DNA from: Gnetum montanum
Lineage: Eukaryota; Streptophyta; Gnetopsida; Gnetales; Gnetaceae
NCBI GenBank assembly: GCA_015680685.1
Contig: MNCI01029539.1
Location: 4,726 to 68,725, forward strand
Reading direction: 5' to 3'
DNA: 64,000 nucleotides
Made by a program: the position numbers and the translations under genes. Positions 1-10,556 of this stretch are shown piece after piece. Numbering within the stretch: position 1 is the first letter of the stretch; each line of letters starts with the position of its first letter. The notes under the pieces were generated by a model. The model did no database searches, was not told the DNA's origin, and saw only the letters and a list, made by a program, of their open reading frames with translations.

Positions 1-2
1 CC

Positions 3-350
3 TTGGAAATATCTAAGATAAATATTTATGGAAAGATTGAGAAGAGGAAAGTTCCATGCATCACATATAGTGATTTATCAGGTGATGATGACATGGAGGA
101 ATTTCCTCCATGTAACAGGTGTGCCCTTGAAACTCTGAAACAAAGATGGCTGTATGTAGCAACGACACAGGAAGTAGTAGACACCTCATGGTTAATAGCT
201 ACTCGAAGGAGTCGAAAAATATGCATGGAACAAACTGAGGAGACAAGCCATGCCAACAACGAAGACATAGACACATTGGAATATGAGCGTCGCCAACTTC
301 CATCCCTTAATCTAAGATCATCAATTGGGAGAAGTTGGAAACTTTTATGA
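3..350 (+). pseudogene. Unidentified coding remnant upstream of an Athila-like 3' block
   Basis: An open frame of about 115 codons runs from the window edge. I do not recognise the protein. It has an acidic stretch (SDLSGDDDMEEF) followed by CNRC and a region rich in charged residues. It ends just where the 3' untranslated block of the plus-strand Athila-like element begins. By position it may be the C-terminal end of the accessory gene that follows integrase in such elements. The minus-strand sister copy instead has integrase at the corresponding place. The true start lies outside the window. Function unknown. Confidence 0.3.
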
Positions 351-540
351 AATTCAAACAGGCGCTCATTATTTCGAATCTCTCCCTTATAACTCAGTCA
401 TGGGGGAGATGGCCACCTATGCTAATCATTGGAGGCCCTCAGTTCTTTTAAGTTTTTGTTTTACACATTTTTGTTTTACAAATCTCTTTAACTTTTTTCA
501 TTTTTGTTTTACAACATCATTATACTTTTTCAAGTTTTTC

Positions 541-565
541 TGTGTGTGTGTGTGTGTGTGTGTGT
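541..565. repeat. (GT)n microsatellite
   Basis: About 12 uninterrupted TG units sit at the end of the T-rich tract of the 3' untranslated block. The sister copy lacks them, so the expansion arose after the copies diverged. Confidence 0.95.
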
Positions 566-2096
566 TATCCACCCTGTAAGTTTGTCATCCAATAAGTGTT
601 CGGAATGATGGTATGAACTATTTTCATGTTGATTGCTAATGTTTGGTTTTTACCTTTAAGTCACAATGTTGATACTAAGTTATGTTTCTTTTGATATGGC
701 AGGCAATGAGATCACTTCATCCATTCATCCACCAGTTCTATGGTCTCTCTCGGCTTGGAAATGTGCAAGTCCCCTNGAAATACAAAACAAAAAAAAACAA
801 GAGAGAAAAGAAAAGAAAAACAAAAAGTGAGAATTCAAAGCACACCCCTTAGACGAAATAAATTTGGGCTACAAGCACTGGTTATGGAACCAAAGTGTTC
901 CCTCTAACTAAGGCCCTTCCTGCTTCCCATTCTCTCCTTTGTTTCATCAAAATGGTGGTGACTCTTGGAGATGCATTCTTGTTATTCAAGAGGATGGTTC
1001 GGCCAACTGTATTGATGCAAAGTCACTGAAAGTGGTTTGTTTGAGGCCGAAGTTGGAATGAGATTTGCTAAGTCCCATTAATCATGAAACACACAAGGGG
1101 TTGTACACCACCTTGTCCTTAGGATTCCATTCCATTTCCTTCTCTCCATCATTCTCTTCATTACTCACCTCATTACCGATTGTATCATTAGTGTATATAT
1201 TTTGGTTGACGCATTGTTTTCTTTTCGGTAAACTCTTGTGGTTAAGACTTTAACTCTTATTCCAAATGACATTTCCAAAGCCTACGGACTCTTTGAATGT
1301 GAGATTGTCAAGGCATTAAGGGCATGAGCCTGCTTTGGGGAGGATCCACTGACATTCCTATTTGGAGCAGTAGTTAACTTCTTTTCCCTAACATTTTTGC
1401 AATTAATTTTATTTTGTTCATTACCATCTTGACATCCACTTAATCGATGTTTTTAGTTGTTCCTTTTTATTTATCTTTCTTTCTTCTTTCCTTTCTCCAT
1501 TCTAACACTACTGGAGGTTCGCAATTAGTCATGGGGGTACGGGGCCTGATTGTTTTTTGATTCTCTCCTAGCCCCAAAATTTTTGGTTTTCTTCCTAACC
1601 CCTACACCTTCAGTAGTCATTATCAATTTATCTCCCAATCCAAATCAGCCCTACCACAACCTAGCCAATGGACTTACAACGAAGCAAGGTATCAATTACA
1701 TGATGATTCAATTACCCTTGCTAATATACGATTGTGTTGTGTGTGCAGATGGTGATCATGCAAATAACGGATTGGATTTGGAGCAAACACTTGGAATGGA
1801 GCAACGCTGAAGCAGCTATGCAAGGAGCAAGATCGATGGCACGCTTATGAATGGAAAATGAAGGTGAAATCTAGGCATTGGCAGCAACAACACTTCTTTC
1901 TCTCTCTCTTTCTTAGCTGCCAACTAAGGCCTGATGTCATTGTAATAAGGTGTTCACCCTTGTTGTCATGAACACCAGTTTTGTCAACTCTTGTAATGAT
2001 GATCCGTTCACATGTCATCCCATTAGTTCCATTCCCCTCAATAATTCCATACCTTCTAGATATTATTGTAAGGAACTCAAGGACAAGTTTTCATTC

Positions 2097-2109
2097 AGTC
2101 ATGGGGGTA
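2097..2109 (+). promoter_or_regulatory. Polypurine tract beside the 3' LTR
   Basis: AGTCATGGGGGTA abuts the LTR start TGATGAG. The same arrangement is seen in reverse complement at 3666-3678 and, slightly changed, at 36391-36400. This marks it as the plus-strand primer of reverse transcription. Further copies of the motif lie upstream at 396-407 and 1527-1539. Confidence 0.7.
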
Positions 2110-2845
2110 TGATGAGATGCGATATCACATGCACTGCGATATTGCATACGCGATATTGCGGTCGTCGCAATATCACAGTCCGCCACCAAATCTATAAATA
2201 AGAGGCAGCACTCCCCTTATTTCCCATCCTAGGCTAGAAGTAGTCAAGCTCTAGCAGTTTGATCACTCCAGAGATAGATTAATTTCCCATGTGCTTGTAG
2301 TAGGAGTCCTAGAGTGAATGGATCTTTATTTGAGTAGCTTTGTACTTGAATGCAAGTTGTGTACGGCAATAAAGACAAGCTTTGTGGATAAACCTTGCAG
2401 TGCATGGACTAGGATTTATTACTTGTTATTTACTACCTGTTATTTATTACCTGCAGTAGCGCAGTATGAGTACAACTTGATTATGAGCATTTACGAATGT
2501 GTACGGCTAGTCAAGGAATCAGCTACTCATCGCGATTAGATTCTCTTACCCTCAACTCCTAGAATGCGGAATGAGTACAACTTGATTACAAGCATTTACG
2601 GATATGTATGGCTAGTCAAGGAATCAGTTGCTCATTGCGCTTAGGCTAGTTAAGTGCCTCAGTACGACCACTTCGAGCACATGCGTTACACGTGGTGATC
2701 CTAGTAACGATTAGCGTTTGGTAACTGCCGTTGCATAGTTCAGGGTGTGTACGGTAAGTGGAAATGGATGCTGATGCTAGTTAATTTAGACTTAGTTCAT
2801 TAGTTAGAGTTAGTTAGTTTCTCAACCCTTCACCTCATAGCATAG
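2110..2845 (+). repeat. 3' LTR of Athila-like element (plus copy)
   Basis: The LTR starts TGATGAG directly after the polypurine tract. U3 contains repeated GCGATAT and GATATTGC words. A TATA box follows at 2191-2206, and an AATAAAG polyadenylation-type signal lies near 2369. The U5 part shares short motifs with the LTRs at 35502-36390 and 18190-19098. The 3' end is approximate because it meets an inverted LTR at about 2850. Confidence 0.65.
2191..2206 (+). promoter_or_regulatory. LTR TATA box
   Basis: TCTATAAATAAGAGGC. The same TATAAATAAGAG core is found at the matching place in the inverted LTR (about 3530-3542, minus), and a near-identical core at about 18910. Conservation in separate LTR copies supports a core promoter. 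Confidence 0.75.
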
Positions 2846-2849
2846 GAGA

Positions 2850-3665
2850 AAAACATAAAAGACTATAAAAATCATATACCTTGGACTTACTTAACCATAC
2901 ATCGTGACAACTACAAGTAAGTCATTGTCTTCCCAAGCTTACTTGTAAGGCACAATTGTATGGTTAAGTAAACTCGAGATATATGATTTTTATATTTTTT
3001 TTTTAATATTTTCTATCTAAGTCTCCTAAGTGTGTGCAATGAAAAGATTTAATTAACTAATGGGTTTTTGTAACTCTAATGTGAATCAAATCCTAACACC
3101 AGCATTTGTTCCCACTCTCCAGACACATCCTGAACTAGTGTAACACCGCTGGGGTTACCAAATGCTAGTCGTTACTGGGTTACCAAGTGTTCCACGTATG
3201 CTTGAAGTGGTCGTGCTGAGTGTGCTAATTCGTTGATAATTAATAATTAATAATTTGATAGAAATAACATTAATTAACTAACAAAAGCATCAAATAACAA
3301 TAAATAACATTAAATGCAATAATTAAGCTATTCTAAATGTTGCAAGGTTTATCACAAAGTTCGTCTTTATTTCTAAACACAAGGTGTGCTCAAGTACACA
3401 GTGCTCAAATAAACACTTTATGACTCCTACTACGGGCACTCAAAAATAATTCTAACTCTAGAATAGAAAAACTGCAAGAGTTTGGCTAAAGGACTAGAGA
3501 ATTTCTCCCCAAGACCAAGCACCTTTGTCTCTTATTTATAGCCAACGAGATAGGCTTCGACATCGTGTGTTCGATATCAAGGATCCAATGCCAATATCAT
3601 GTATTCGATATTGCGGATCCAATATCACGGATTTGATATCAGGTTGCTTATTTGGTGACTCATCA
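2850..3665 (-). repeat. 3' LTR of Athila-like element (minus copy)
   Basis: Read on the minus strand, the LTR starts TGATGAGTCACC at 3665, immediately after a polypurine tract. U3 has GATATC and GATATTG words, then TATAAATAAGAG, an R region, and a U5 with the GGGTTACCAAGT segment seen in related LTRs. It is arranged tail to tail with the LTR at 2110-2845. The inner boundary is approximate. Confidence 0.65.
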
Positions 3666-5690
3666 TACCCCCATGACTGAATGAAAACTCATCCTCAAGT
3701 TCCTTATAAAATATTGGGAAGGTATGGGATTATTAACTAAACGACAACTGAAGGTGACATGGGATAATAGACTCAAAGTGCCCAGTGAATGGATTGACAA
3801 ACGTATTACAACGTTGGTGTTCATAACCTTTGTGGTGAACGTTGTACATAGATGACATCCAGTCCCTTAATTGACATCTTGAAGCAAGAGAGAGAAAAGA
3901 AAATGAGATGTGTTGCTGCCAATGTAAAAAAGATGCACACCATTGTTCGTCCATAGTCACATGACTAAGTGTGTTCCTTGCGTCAATGCTCCAGCTCCTA
4001 GTCCATTTTGAGTGCTCACTCCTATCCTAGTCCATTGTTCATGTGATCACCATCTGCACGCACAACACAATCACGAATTAGCAAGGATAGATAAGATATA
4101 ATGCAGTTGATACCTTGCCTCGAGTTGAAGCACATTGGCTATGTCATGGGTATGGTAGTTACTGGGTTAGAGGTTTGTAAGTGATAACTAACTAAGGTGT
4201 AGGGGTGAGATAAGTAATGGAATGGAAAAAAGTGCGATAGGCCCCCATGACTAAGAGTAAACCTTTGGTAGCAATAGGATGGAAAATGAAAGAAAAAGGA
4301 AGGTAAGAGGAATAACAAAGGTGAAGCCAATAAAAAATGCATAGAAGGGAAGAGAAAAACAAAACAAATGTTATGGATGGGATGAAACAAGAAATAGTTG
4401 ATTGTAAGAAATGGTTAAGGGAAATAACTTAATAATTGCACCAAAAAGGAATGCTAGTGGATCCTCCCCAAAGTAGGTTGAGGTCCTTTATGCCCTGACA
4501 AACCCACAAACCAAAGAGTCCATAGGCTTTAGGAATGAAAGATGGAGACAATAGTTAAGAATTCACCCACAAGAATTTACCAAAGAATAACAATGGGTTG
4601 TCCAAGATATAGACTAATTCATAAAATTGACAATGAGGTAGAATACGGGAAGTAATACAAAAAGAGAAGAGAGAATGAAATGGAATCCTAGAATCAAGGT
4701 TGTGTAAAGTCCCTTGTGTATTATGTGGTTAAAGTGGCTTAGCAAAATTCAGTCCAAATCTAGATTAAAACTAACCACATCTAGTGACTTCGCATCAATA
4801 CACTTGACCAACCCATCCTCCTGAAGAAACAAGAAGGCTTCCACAGAGCAACCACCATCCCCAAAAAGAGAAGAATAGAAAAATAGGAAGTGAAAAATGA
4901 CCTTAGTTAGAGGAAACCTTCAGACATGGGTAACATGTCTTTCCAATGCCATAACCAGTGCTTGTAGCCCATGTTCCTTTATTATGTCTAAGGAGTGTGA
5001 TTTGAATTGCCACTAGTTTTTTTCCTTTTTTTCTTTTTTGAGTGGGAACCACACCATGCAAAGAATTATTTGATTTATTCAACTTCCTGATATTAGTTGA
5101 TAGTAGAATGATAGAAAACCTATGAAAAACATCCAAGTACCTAAGAGAATGGCCATCACAAATGTGTCGAATCCCCTTGAAGTCACATCCTTTTCAATCC
5201 ATTTGAATCTTTCCTTGGTTTGAAGAATACCAAGCCACAAATTCATTAATAGGTTTGCTTAGAAAAAGGGATAGTGAGGAAGACCATAGAGTTGAATGGA
5301 TGAATGGATGACATGGACTCATTACTTGTTTTATTAAACAAAACCATATCTTAGCATCAACATTGAAAGTCAGAGGTAAAAACCAAACATTAGTAATCAA
5401 CACCATTATAGTACAACCCTTCATCATGAGCAGTTATTATGTGACGAGTAAAAATAAATAAAAAAAAGGTAACAAAGAAAGAAATAGTAAAAATGTTAAT
5501 GATGGTGTAAACAAAAACAAGTAAAGATAAAAAATTTGTAAAACAAAAAAGACAAAAAAAATTGAGGGCTTAGAATAATTAGCATTGGTGGCCATCTCCC
5601 CTATAACTGAGTTATAAGGAGGAGATCCAAAATAATGAGCAGGATTGTCTATCAACAAAGGCAGTATTAGCATTGGCTTTTTTGGGCTCA
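3666..5690 (-). other. 3' untranslated block of Athila-like element (minus copy)
   Basis: Reverse-complement homologue of 351-2109, joining the integrase remnant (5708-6588) to the 3' LTR. It keeps three PPT-like motifs at 3666-3678, about 4230-4243 and about 5592-5610. The last follows a short conserved segment that also appears near 370-440. No gene is supported. Confidence 0.65.
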
Positions 5691-5707
5691 TGGAAAGGTT
5701 TGGTTTG

Positions 5708-6588
5708 CTAGATGTTAACCAATAATTTCTTATTTAGGCTTCCAGGTTTATAGATCATCATGGCCCCTAAAGGAAAAGTTTCATGAATGATATAAGGTCC
5801 TTCCCACAACGTTTGAAATCTAATTCGTTGTGGCACATGTGCAGGATTCAAATAAAGAACCCTATCTTCTGGTTGATATTTGACTTTTCTAATTCTTAGG
5901 TCATGACATTGTTTGTTGAAGGCCTTGTGCAGTTTGTTGGATGATAGGGTAGCTAATCGATTTTCATCTAGCAAGTTAAGATTCATTAACTATTCTTTCT
6001 GTGCAACATTCAGGTCAAGGTTAAGGTCACATGCTGTAGATAGTGTACGGAGCTCAGCTTGGATAGGAAGTGTTAGAAGTTTACCATACACTAACTCATA
6101 GGGAGAGTAGCCTATAGGGAGTTTCTATGTGGAGTGGTAGGCCCAAAGAGCATCTTTAAATTTGATGCTCCAATCTTGCCTATATTTGCTAATGGTTTGT
6201 GTCAAAATTTTTGTGATTTCCCTATTGGTAACTTCGGTTTGTCCATTCGCTTAAGGATGATATGGTGTAGTTAGTTTATGCTCAACTCCTAAGTGTTGTA
6301 TCAACTTCCAAAAAGTTGTATTTGTAAAACGTGTACCACTATCAGAAATAAGTGCATGAGGCATGCCAAACGTATTTACGATTTATTGTTGAACAAATCA
6401 TGCAGCAGTAGATGATGTACAGTTGGTAAAGGTGGCTACTTCAGCCCATTTTGTGAGATAGTTAACAGCAACAACAATGTATTTTTTTTCCATTGGACAT
6501 CAATGTAATAGGCCCCATAAAATTAATACCCCATATGCCAAAGGGTTCTAAGAGTTGAATCCATTGAACATTCTTTTGCTTCATGCAG
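5708..6588 (-). pseudogene. Athila-like integrase, C-terminal two thirds
   Basis: Broken Ty3/gypsy integrase, which would insert the cDNA copy into the host chromosome. Reading down from 6588 one sees WGINFMGP (the first catalytic Asp of the usual WGIDF is Asn), then YLTKWAEVA, the second Asp region near 6350, PYHP.ANGQTE, KDALWAY, PIGYSPYELVYGK, and a C-terminal WEGPYIIHETF segment. The last 92 codons are open. In-frame stops include TAG where the plus-strand copy at 41830 keeps Trp. The N-terminal zinc finger and all upstream pol are missing; at 6589 the sequence changes abruptly to CpG-rich host DNA. The 3' untranslated block follows directly, with no accessory gene. Confidence 0.85.
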
Positions 6589-7251
6589 AGCCTTTCTTTG
6601 AAGCTGCTCGCCATAGAGTTCTCAGTTCTAGCTTCCGATGCAGCTAAGCAATGGGTTGATTCGCAATTTAACGTGAAGGATATTTCACTATCTTGATAAG
6701 ATGTTAAAGCCTATCTGTTGGAGATTTGCATTCTGGATAAATTTTTACGAACTATGCCCGTTGCATTAGGGAGCGCTTACAGGGAGCACATTAAATCTGC
6801 AATAGGTGCATATTTCATAATTTCCAATGAAATGGAGTTTCCAATAAAATTCAGAACACGAAAAGTTAGGAAAGATTTTAATGCAGACATCCAGAACAGA
6901 ACAAGGCAAGAATACAAGAATACGAGGTAAGGTGACCATTTCAATGTACATTTATAAATTGAGACAAAGTTTCGGAAATTATGAAATACTTACGAATTTA
7001 ATGCTTTTCTGAATAGTTCATCAAAATTTATCCTAAATCCCGAATCTGCACATAGAAGTGCGACCGGAGATGACGACAGTGACATGCACCTGGAGGCCGC
7101 AAAGGAGCACAGTGGCATGCATGAAATATTATGGGACAAATCGTCCTACGCAGATACAAGTAAAACGCGTCCCTCCACCATTTACTCGTCAGTCACATCG
7201 CGGCTACCACCTCCAGTACAGATACTAACTCATGTACATTCTGCTGCATGA
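6589..7251 (+). pseudogene. Last two exons of an unidentified host gene
   Basis: One reading frame runs from 6589 to a TGA at 7249-7251 across a clean GT-AG intron (6927-7016; donor GAG/GTAAGG, acceptor TGAATAG, possible branch site CTTAC). The phase is kept: AG plus T makes a Ser codon. Exon one has a hydrophobic start (LKLLAIEFSVLASDAAKQW), then LEICILDKFLRTMP, and a basic stretch RTRKVRK. Exon two is Ser, Asp and His rich (ATGDDDSD) and looks disordered. Two adjacent in-frame stops (TGA TAA, 6694-6699) interrupt exon one, so either it is a pseudogene or the exon starts later. CpG is common here, unlike in all neighbours. The family is not recognised. The 5' side is cut by the gypsy integrase, or lies beyond a TE-filled intron. 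Confidence 0.55.
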
Positions 7252-7620
7252 ACAATCAAACTCTCTGTAAATATCAATGCTGCGAGAGCTGTTCGCCGGA
7301 TCATACACGATAGTACTTGTACGGCAGCGATCATTAGACCAGTCCATTGCACATCAAATAGTATTTCTTCGATTTGAAAGCCCTTGATATTTCACTAGTC
7401 AGCACTCCGGCGGGCAGCATGGATTTCCCAGTTCGCATAATCACGACTTCTCGTTTTTATTAGCGATTTTAAATCCGTTCAATGGTCGCGGTTTACACAG
7501 AAGGGATTATTAAGTTTTATTGTTATAGTACTAATAAAGGTATTATGGGGGCACCTGTCGCGGTCGTCGGGAGGGAAAAAAAGTCCTGCGGCGTGACTAG
7601 TTTATAAAAATTTTTAGGTT
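7252..7620 (+). other. CpG-retaining 3' flank of the host gene
   Basis: About 370 bp without an ORF but with many CG dinucleotides (for example GTCGCGGTCGTCGGG near 7560). It is probably the 3' untranslated region and flank of the preceding exons. An AATAAAG near 7533 could be a polyadenylation signal. Sequence returns to AT-rich, CpG-poor type after about 7620. Confidence 0.4.
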
Positions 7621-8164
7621 CGATGGTAACAAAATAAGTAATAAATTTTGATATTGAAGTTAAAGCTTTGTTTTGTTCAAAGGCCTGTAATATATATGGT
7701 GGACCACCAATATTACATTTTTATAAAAAATAAAGACTGAATTTATAATTGACCAAGTAATATGAGCGCAATGAAAACAAATCATATAAGTTTTTTACTA
7801 CAACATTAGAAAGTTGCCTCAAATGAGTAGTTTCAACATTGAAAAAAAACATATGCAATCCTTCTTCAGGAGATTTTCATTTTGATGTGTACAACCTACA
7901 AGTGGGGATTTTGAGCCTAGCATATGACCCTCGTCCTGAGCCCAAGATATCATAGAAGAATTCCAAGCACTCAAGTCGACGATGTTAGAATTAAGTGGGG
8001 AGGTAGATGAGGCCCAATGCTAGCTTTGCAACACTAATCTTGAAGGTTAGACAAATTCCAAGCACTCAATCTGAACTTCATACACTTTCAACGGCTTATG
8101 GAATTTGTACACTAATCCTGAAGGTTAGACAAATTCCAACCTTCAGGATGTTGGGCACATTAAT
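7621..8164. other. Unassigned AT-rich spacer with a direct repeat
   Basis: No gene seen. An imperfect direct repeat of about 31 bp (ACTAATC.TGAAGGTTAGAC core) lies at 8032-8062 and 8109-8139. Part of it recurs inverted just after the second copy (CCTTCAGGATG). Confidence 0.4.
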
Positions 8165-8735
8165 AATTTAATGCTCAACCGCAAAGTCCATGATGCTCGT
8201 AACACATCTCGTCGCATGGAAGACATCTGTAGACAGGTTAAAACCCCACGTGGATGTAACACAACTCATCATGGGAAAGAAACGCCAATCCTACAACACA
8301 AAGGTTGTTTACAAATGTAAAGGCAAAACAGTAAAAGGAAAAAGTGTAAGAGAGCAAAAGCTCACGCATCAAAAAAAAAGACATGCCTAAAACAAATGGC
8401 ACATAAGCTGTTTCACACACCATCTCTCCCTAAGCATTCCAATGAGAGGTCAAAGGTCAGTAAAAGAAAAGATGACCATGCAAAAAACTCCCTCATGAGC
8501 ACTCCGACGAGGGATTCTGCTAAGTCTCATCTTCACCCCTTTTCCTGAACCTTTTCCTTCCCTGCTTAACTCTTCTCTTTTCCCATGTGACCAATGCAAC
8601 ACTCTCAAAGTACAGCTAAGCGACATCTTGATAATCACCGAAGAGCAATGTTGTTGTTTTTCTTTCTATGGTGTTTCATATTCTTTGTCGATGTCTCTCA
8701 GGTCCATCCTCTAGACGTTGACAAAGAGGGGCCAA
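8165..8735 (+). other. 3' internal end of a Tat-like element (plus copy)
   Basis: Homologous to 44512-45070 on the minus strand, the 3' end of the 18.7 kb element. A 66-codon basic frame (8190-8390, with VDVTQLI and KVVYKCK) is recognisable in both copies, but may simply reflect DNA homology. A purine-rich tract (GACAAAGAGGGGCCAA, about 8720-8735) abuts the LTR and is the likely polypurine primer. Everything upstream of 8165 in this element is gone. Confidence 0.65.
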
Positions 8736-9029
8736 TGAAACACCCTAAATTTCCAAGGCATTTCCTAAATTTCCAAGGCATTCTTGCTTCACTAGGCCTT
8801 GGCAATTCAGGCGGCATCACGGCAGTTCATCAAGAGATGGACACTATGAAATTTAGACTATCTAGTTCAGCAAGTTTTCTACTCCTAGTGTTGATAGGCT
8901 CAATGGTTTCTCCAGCCTACCCACTTGGGTAGTCCTTTCAGCTGATAGCCTACTCAGAAGCGATGCATGGAGTTGTTAGCAGTGTTCACGATGCGCAAAA
9001 CAGTTTGGCAAGTTTTCTAGTGAAAAATT

Positions 9030-9660
9030 TTTCTACGCTACGCTATGTAGCGTAGTAGGCTTTAGAAGACAGTCGCAGAACAAAGTGCTATGCTACGCGG
9101 CGTAACATAGCATAGCAAAGGTCAAATGATCAATCCCTTCGCCCGATGCCAAGTCCTTCAGCAATGGCTCTTTCCATCAAAAGGCGGAAAATTTGGCAAA
9201 AAGCAAGCCATGTTGGCTGCTATGCTATGCTACGCTATATAGTGTAGCATAGCGTAGCAACTCTGCGAAAGTAATGAAGGACATCTCAAAGTGCAAGATC
9301 AGCGAGTTCGCAAGTTTCGCATCCCAAAGAGAAAAAGTTGTAGATTGTCAGCATTTTTGCGATTAAGGCAGGTTGCTATACTATGCTACGCTACGTAGCG
9401 TAGCAACTACGCAAAATTAGTTAGAACTCTTCAAAGGCTTCTAGCATGTGTAACGGGCTTCGATGCAAGTTTCTGCCTCAAACTGGTGGCTACGCTACGC
9501 TATGTTGCATAGCGTAGCGTAGCGAGATGCTACGCTACACCAACATGCTCTATTCTAAAGCATAGTGCAGCGTAGCAAGTAGCTACGCTACATCAGTACA
9601 CCTCCTTGCACAGCAAGCTACTACGCTACACCCACATGCTACGCTACAAAGCATGGCACA
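9030..9660. repeat. Array of GCTACG palindromes in U3
   Basis: Repeated self-complementary words built from GCTACG or GCTATG arms, for example the perfect 20 bp palindrome GCTACGCTACGTAGCGTAGC at 9385-9404. Others lie near 9034, 9091, 9219, 9487 and 9521, with degenerate copies to about 9660. They sit upstream of the TATA box, so enhancer or hairpin roles are possible. Many arms differ by CG to TG or CA changes, the mark of methylated CpG decay. Confidence 0.9.
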
Positions 9661-9852
9661 ATGTAGCAGGCAGCTGCACTCCATCAATGCACCTCACCTG
9701 TTTGCATCGTTGGCACACATCTCCAAGTTCTGATAGCATAATTATAGCATGGCAGACTCGTCAATCAGCTTTGCAGTTCCATACAACATAGACACATCAA
9801 CATGAGTCAGGGACATGTGGTGTTAAAACCACATCTTTCGCATCCTCCTGGT

Positions 9853-9864
9853 CCTATAAATACC
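9853..9864 (+). promoter_or_regulatory. Tat-like LTR TATA box
   Basis: CCTATAAATACC. Equivalent boxes occur in reverse complement at 43311-43319 and 60201-60209, each preceded in the sense direction by the GCTACG array. Confidence 0.75.
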
Positions 9865-10556
9865 ATGACAAGCAACTCTCAAAGGGTTGGCAAGTAATTT
9901 ATTTGACGAACAAGATGGTTGGTTGGCAAGCAAGTTGGTTAGTAAGAAGATTGGTTGGCAAATCAGCAAATCGACAAGTTAGCACCTTCACAGATTGGCA
10001 AATTGACAATATTGAGCACTATCAACACCCCTGAGCTGGCAAAAAATCAAGTTGTTAGCATTTCCATTTGACATCTTGTTTGCTCTCTCTCTCTCCCACT
10101 ACCTTTGTAACATTTTGCATTGTTAATCCCTAAGTTTGCGTTCAAGCATACAGTTGGCTTACTTTGAACGTCTTGGTTACTTTTGGGATCTCTGTGCTTC
10201 CCAGCATCACACAACCAATTGTACCTACTTTGACAAAGTAAAGTCGTAGCTTTGAAAGTGGTGCATTTTCTTAACTACATTTTACTTTTCTTTTTTGCTT
10301 CTCATTGCACTTTACATCATTTTTCACATTTCGTATTCAAAAAATGTTATTTTACATTATACGTATTGCTCTCGAATCACCCGTTTGCAAAAGGTTATAG
10401 TAACATTGATTAAGTCCCTGTCTGATCAACCAGACCATTCAAGGTGCCCCACTTTCATTTTTATCTAGCACGGCCCTCGCGTGGATTCGGGGTTAAAACT
10501 GTCATGATCGACGACCTCTCAGTGTTTTCCAGCCGTCGACGTTTTCAGTCGCTACA

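Larger units (their letters stand above)
351..2109 (+). other. 3' untranslated block of Athila-like element (plus copy)
   Basis: This 1.8 kb block without a convincing gene is homologous, in reverse complement, to 3666-5690 and to 36391-38510. Shared landmarks in order are the PPT-like AGTCATGGGGG motif, a T-rich tract, a segment reading GGATCCACT and a second PPT-like motif. It ends at the 3' LTR. Long 3' untranslated regions are usual in Athila and Tat elements. One unresolved base (n) lies at 776. Short ORFs inside are not conserved as protein. Confidence 0.65.
8736..10556 (+). repeat. 3' LTR of Tat-like element (plus copy), 1.8 kb
   Basis: Starts TGAAACACCC after the polypurine tract and ends CAGTCGCTACA. 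The same ends bound the LTRs at 42692-44511 and 59601-61414, and all three are about 1.82 kb. U3 holds an array of GCTACG palindromes (9030-9660); a TATA box is at 9853-9864; U5 carries a conserved AACTGTTCAC/AACTGTCATG-type segment and the terminal CGTTTTCAGTCGCTACA. A 19 bp tandem duplication (CCTAAATTTCCAAGGCATT) sits at about 8745-8782. No primer site follows at 10557, as expected for a 3' LTR. Confidence 0.85.

Noticed and set aside
325-579. Plus-strand frame with Phe-rich tail, similar to the minus frame at 5437-5691
   Set aside because: The similarity is that of the inverted 3' block; the tail is a T-rich tract and no domain is present. The shared part may be the end of an ORF but cannot be supported.
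8190-8390. Small basic ORF as an element gene
   Set aside because: The copy at 44806-44988 is similar in DNA but its start and end differ; there is no evidence that the protein, as opposed to the DNA, is conserved.
8594-8932. 112-codon plus-strand frame with a hydrophobic N-terminal segment, possible secreted protein
   Set aside because: It spans the polypurine tract and the LTR start, and the matching region at 44453-44635 does not keep the frame.
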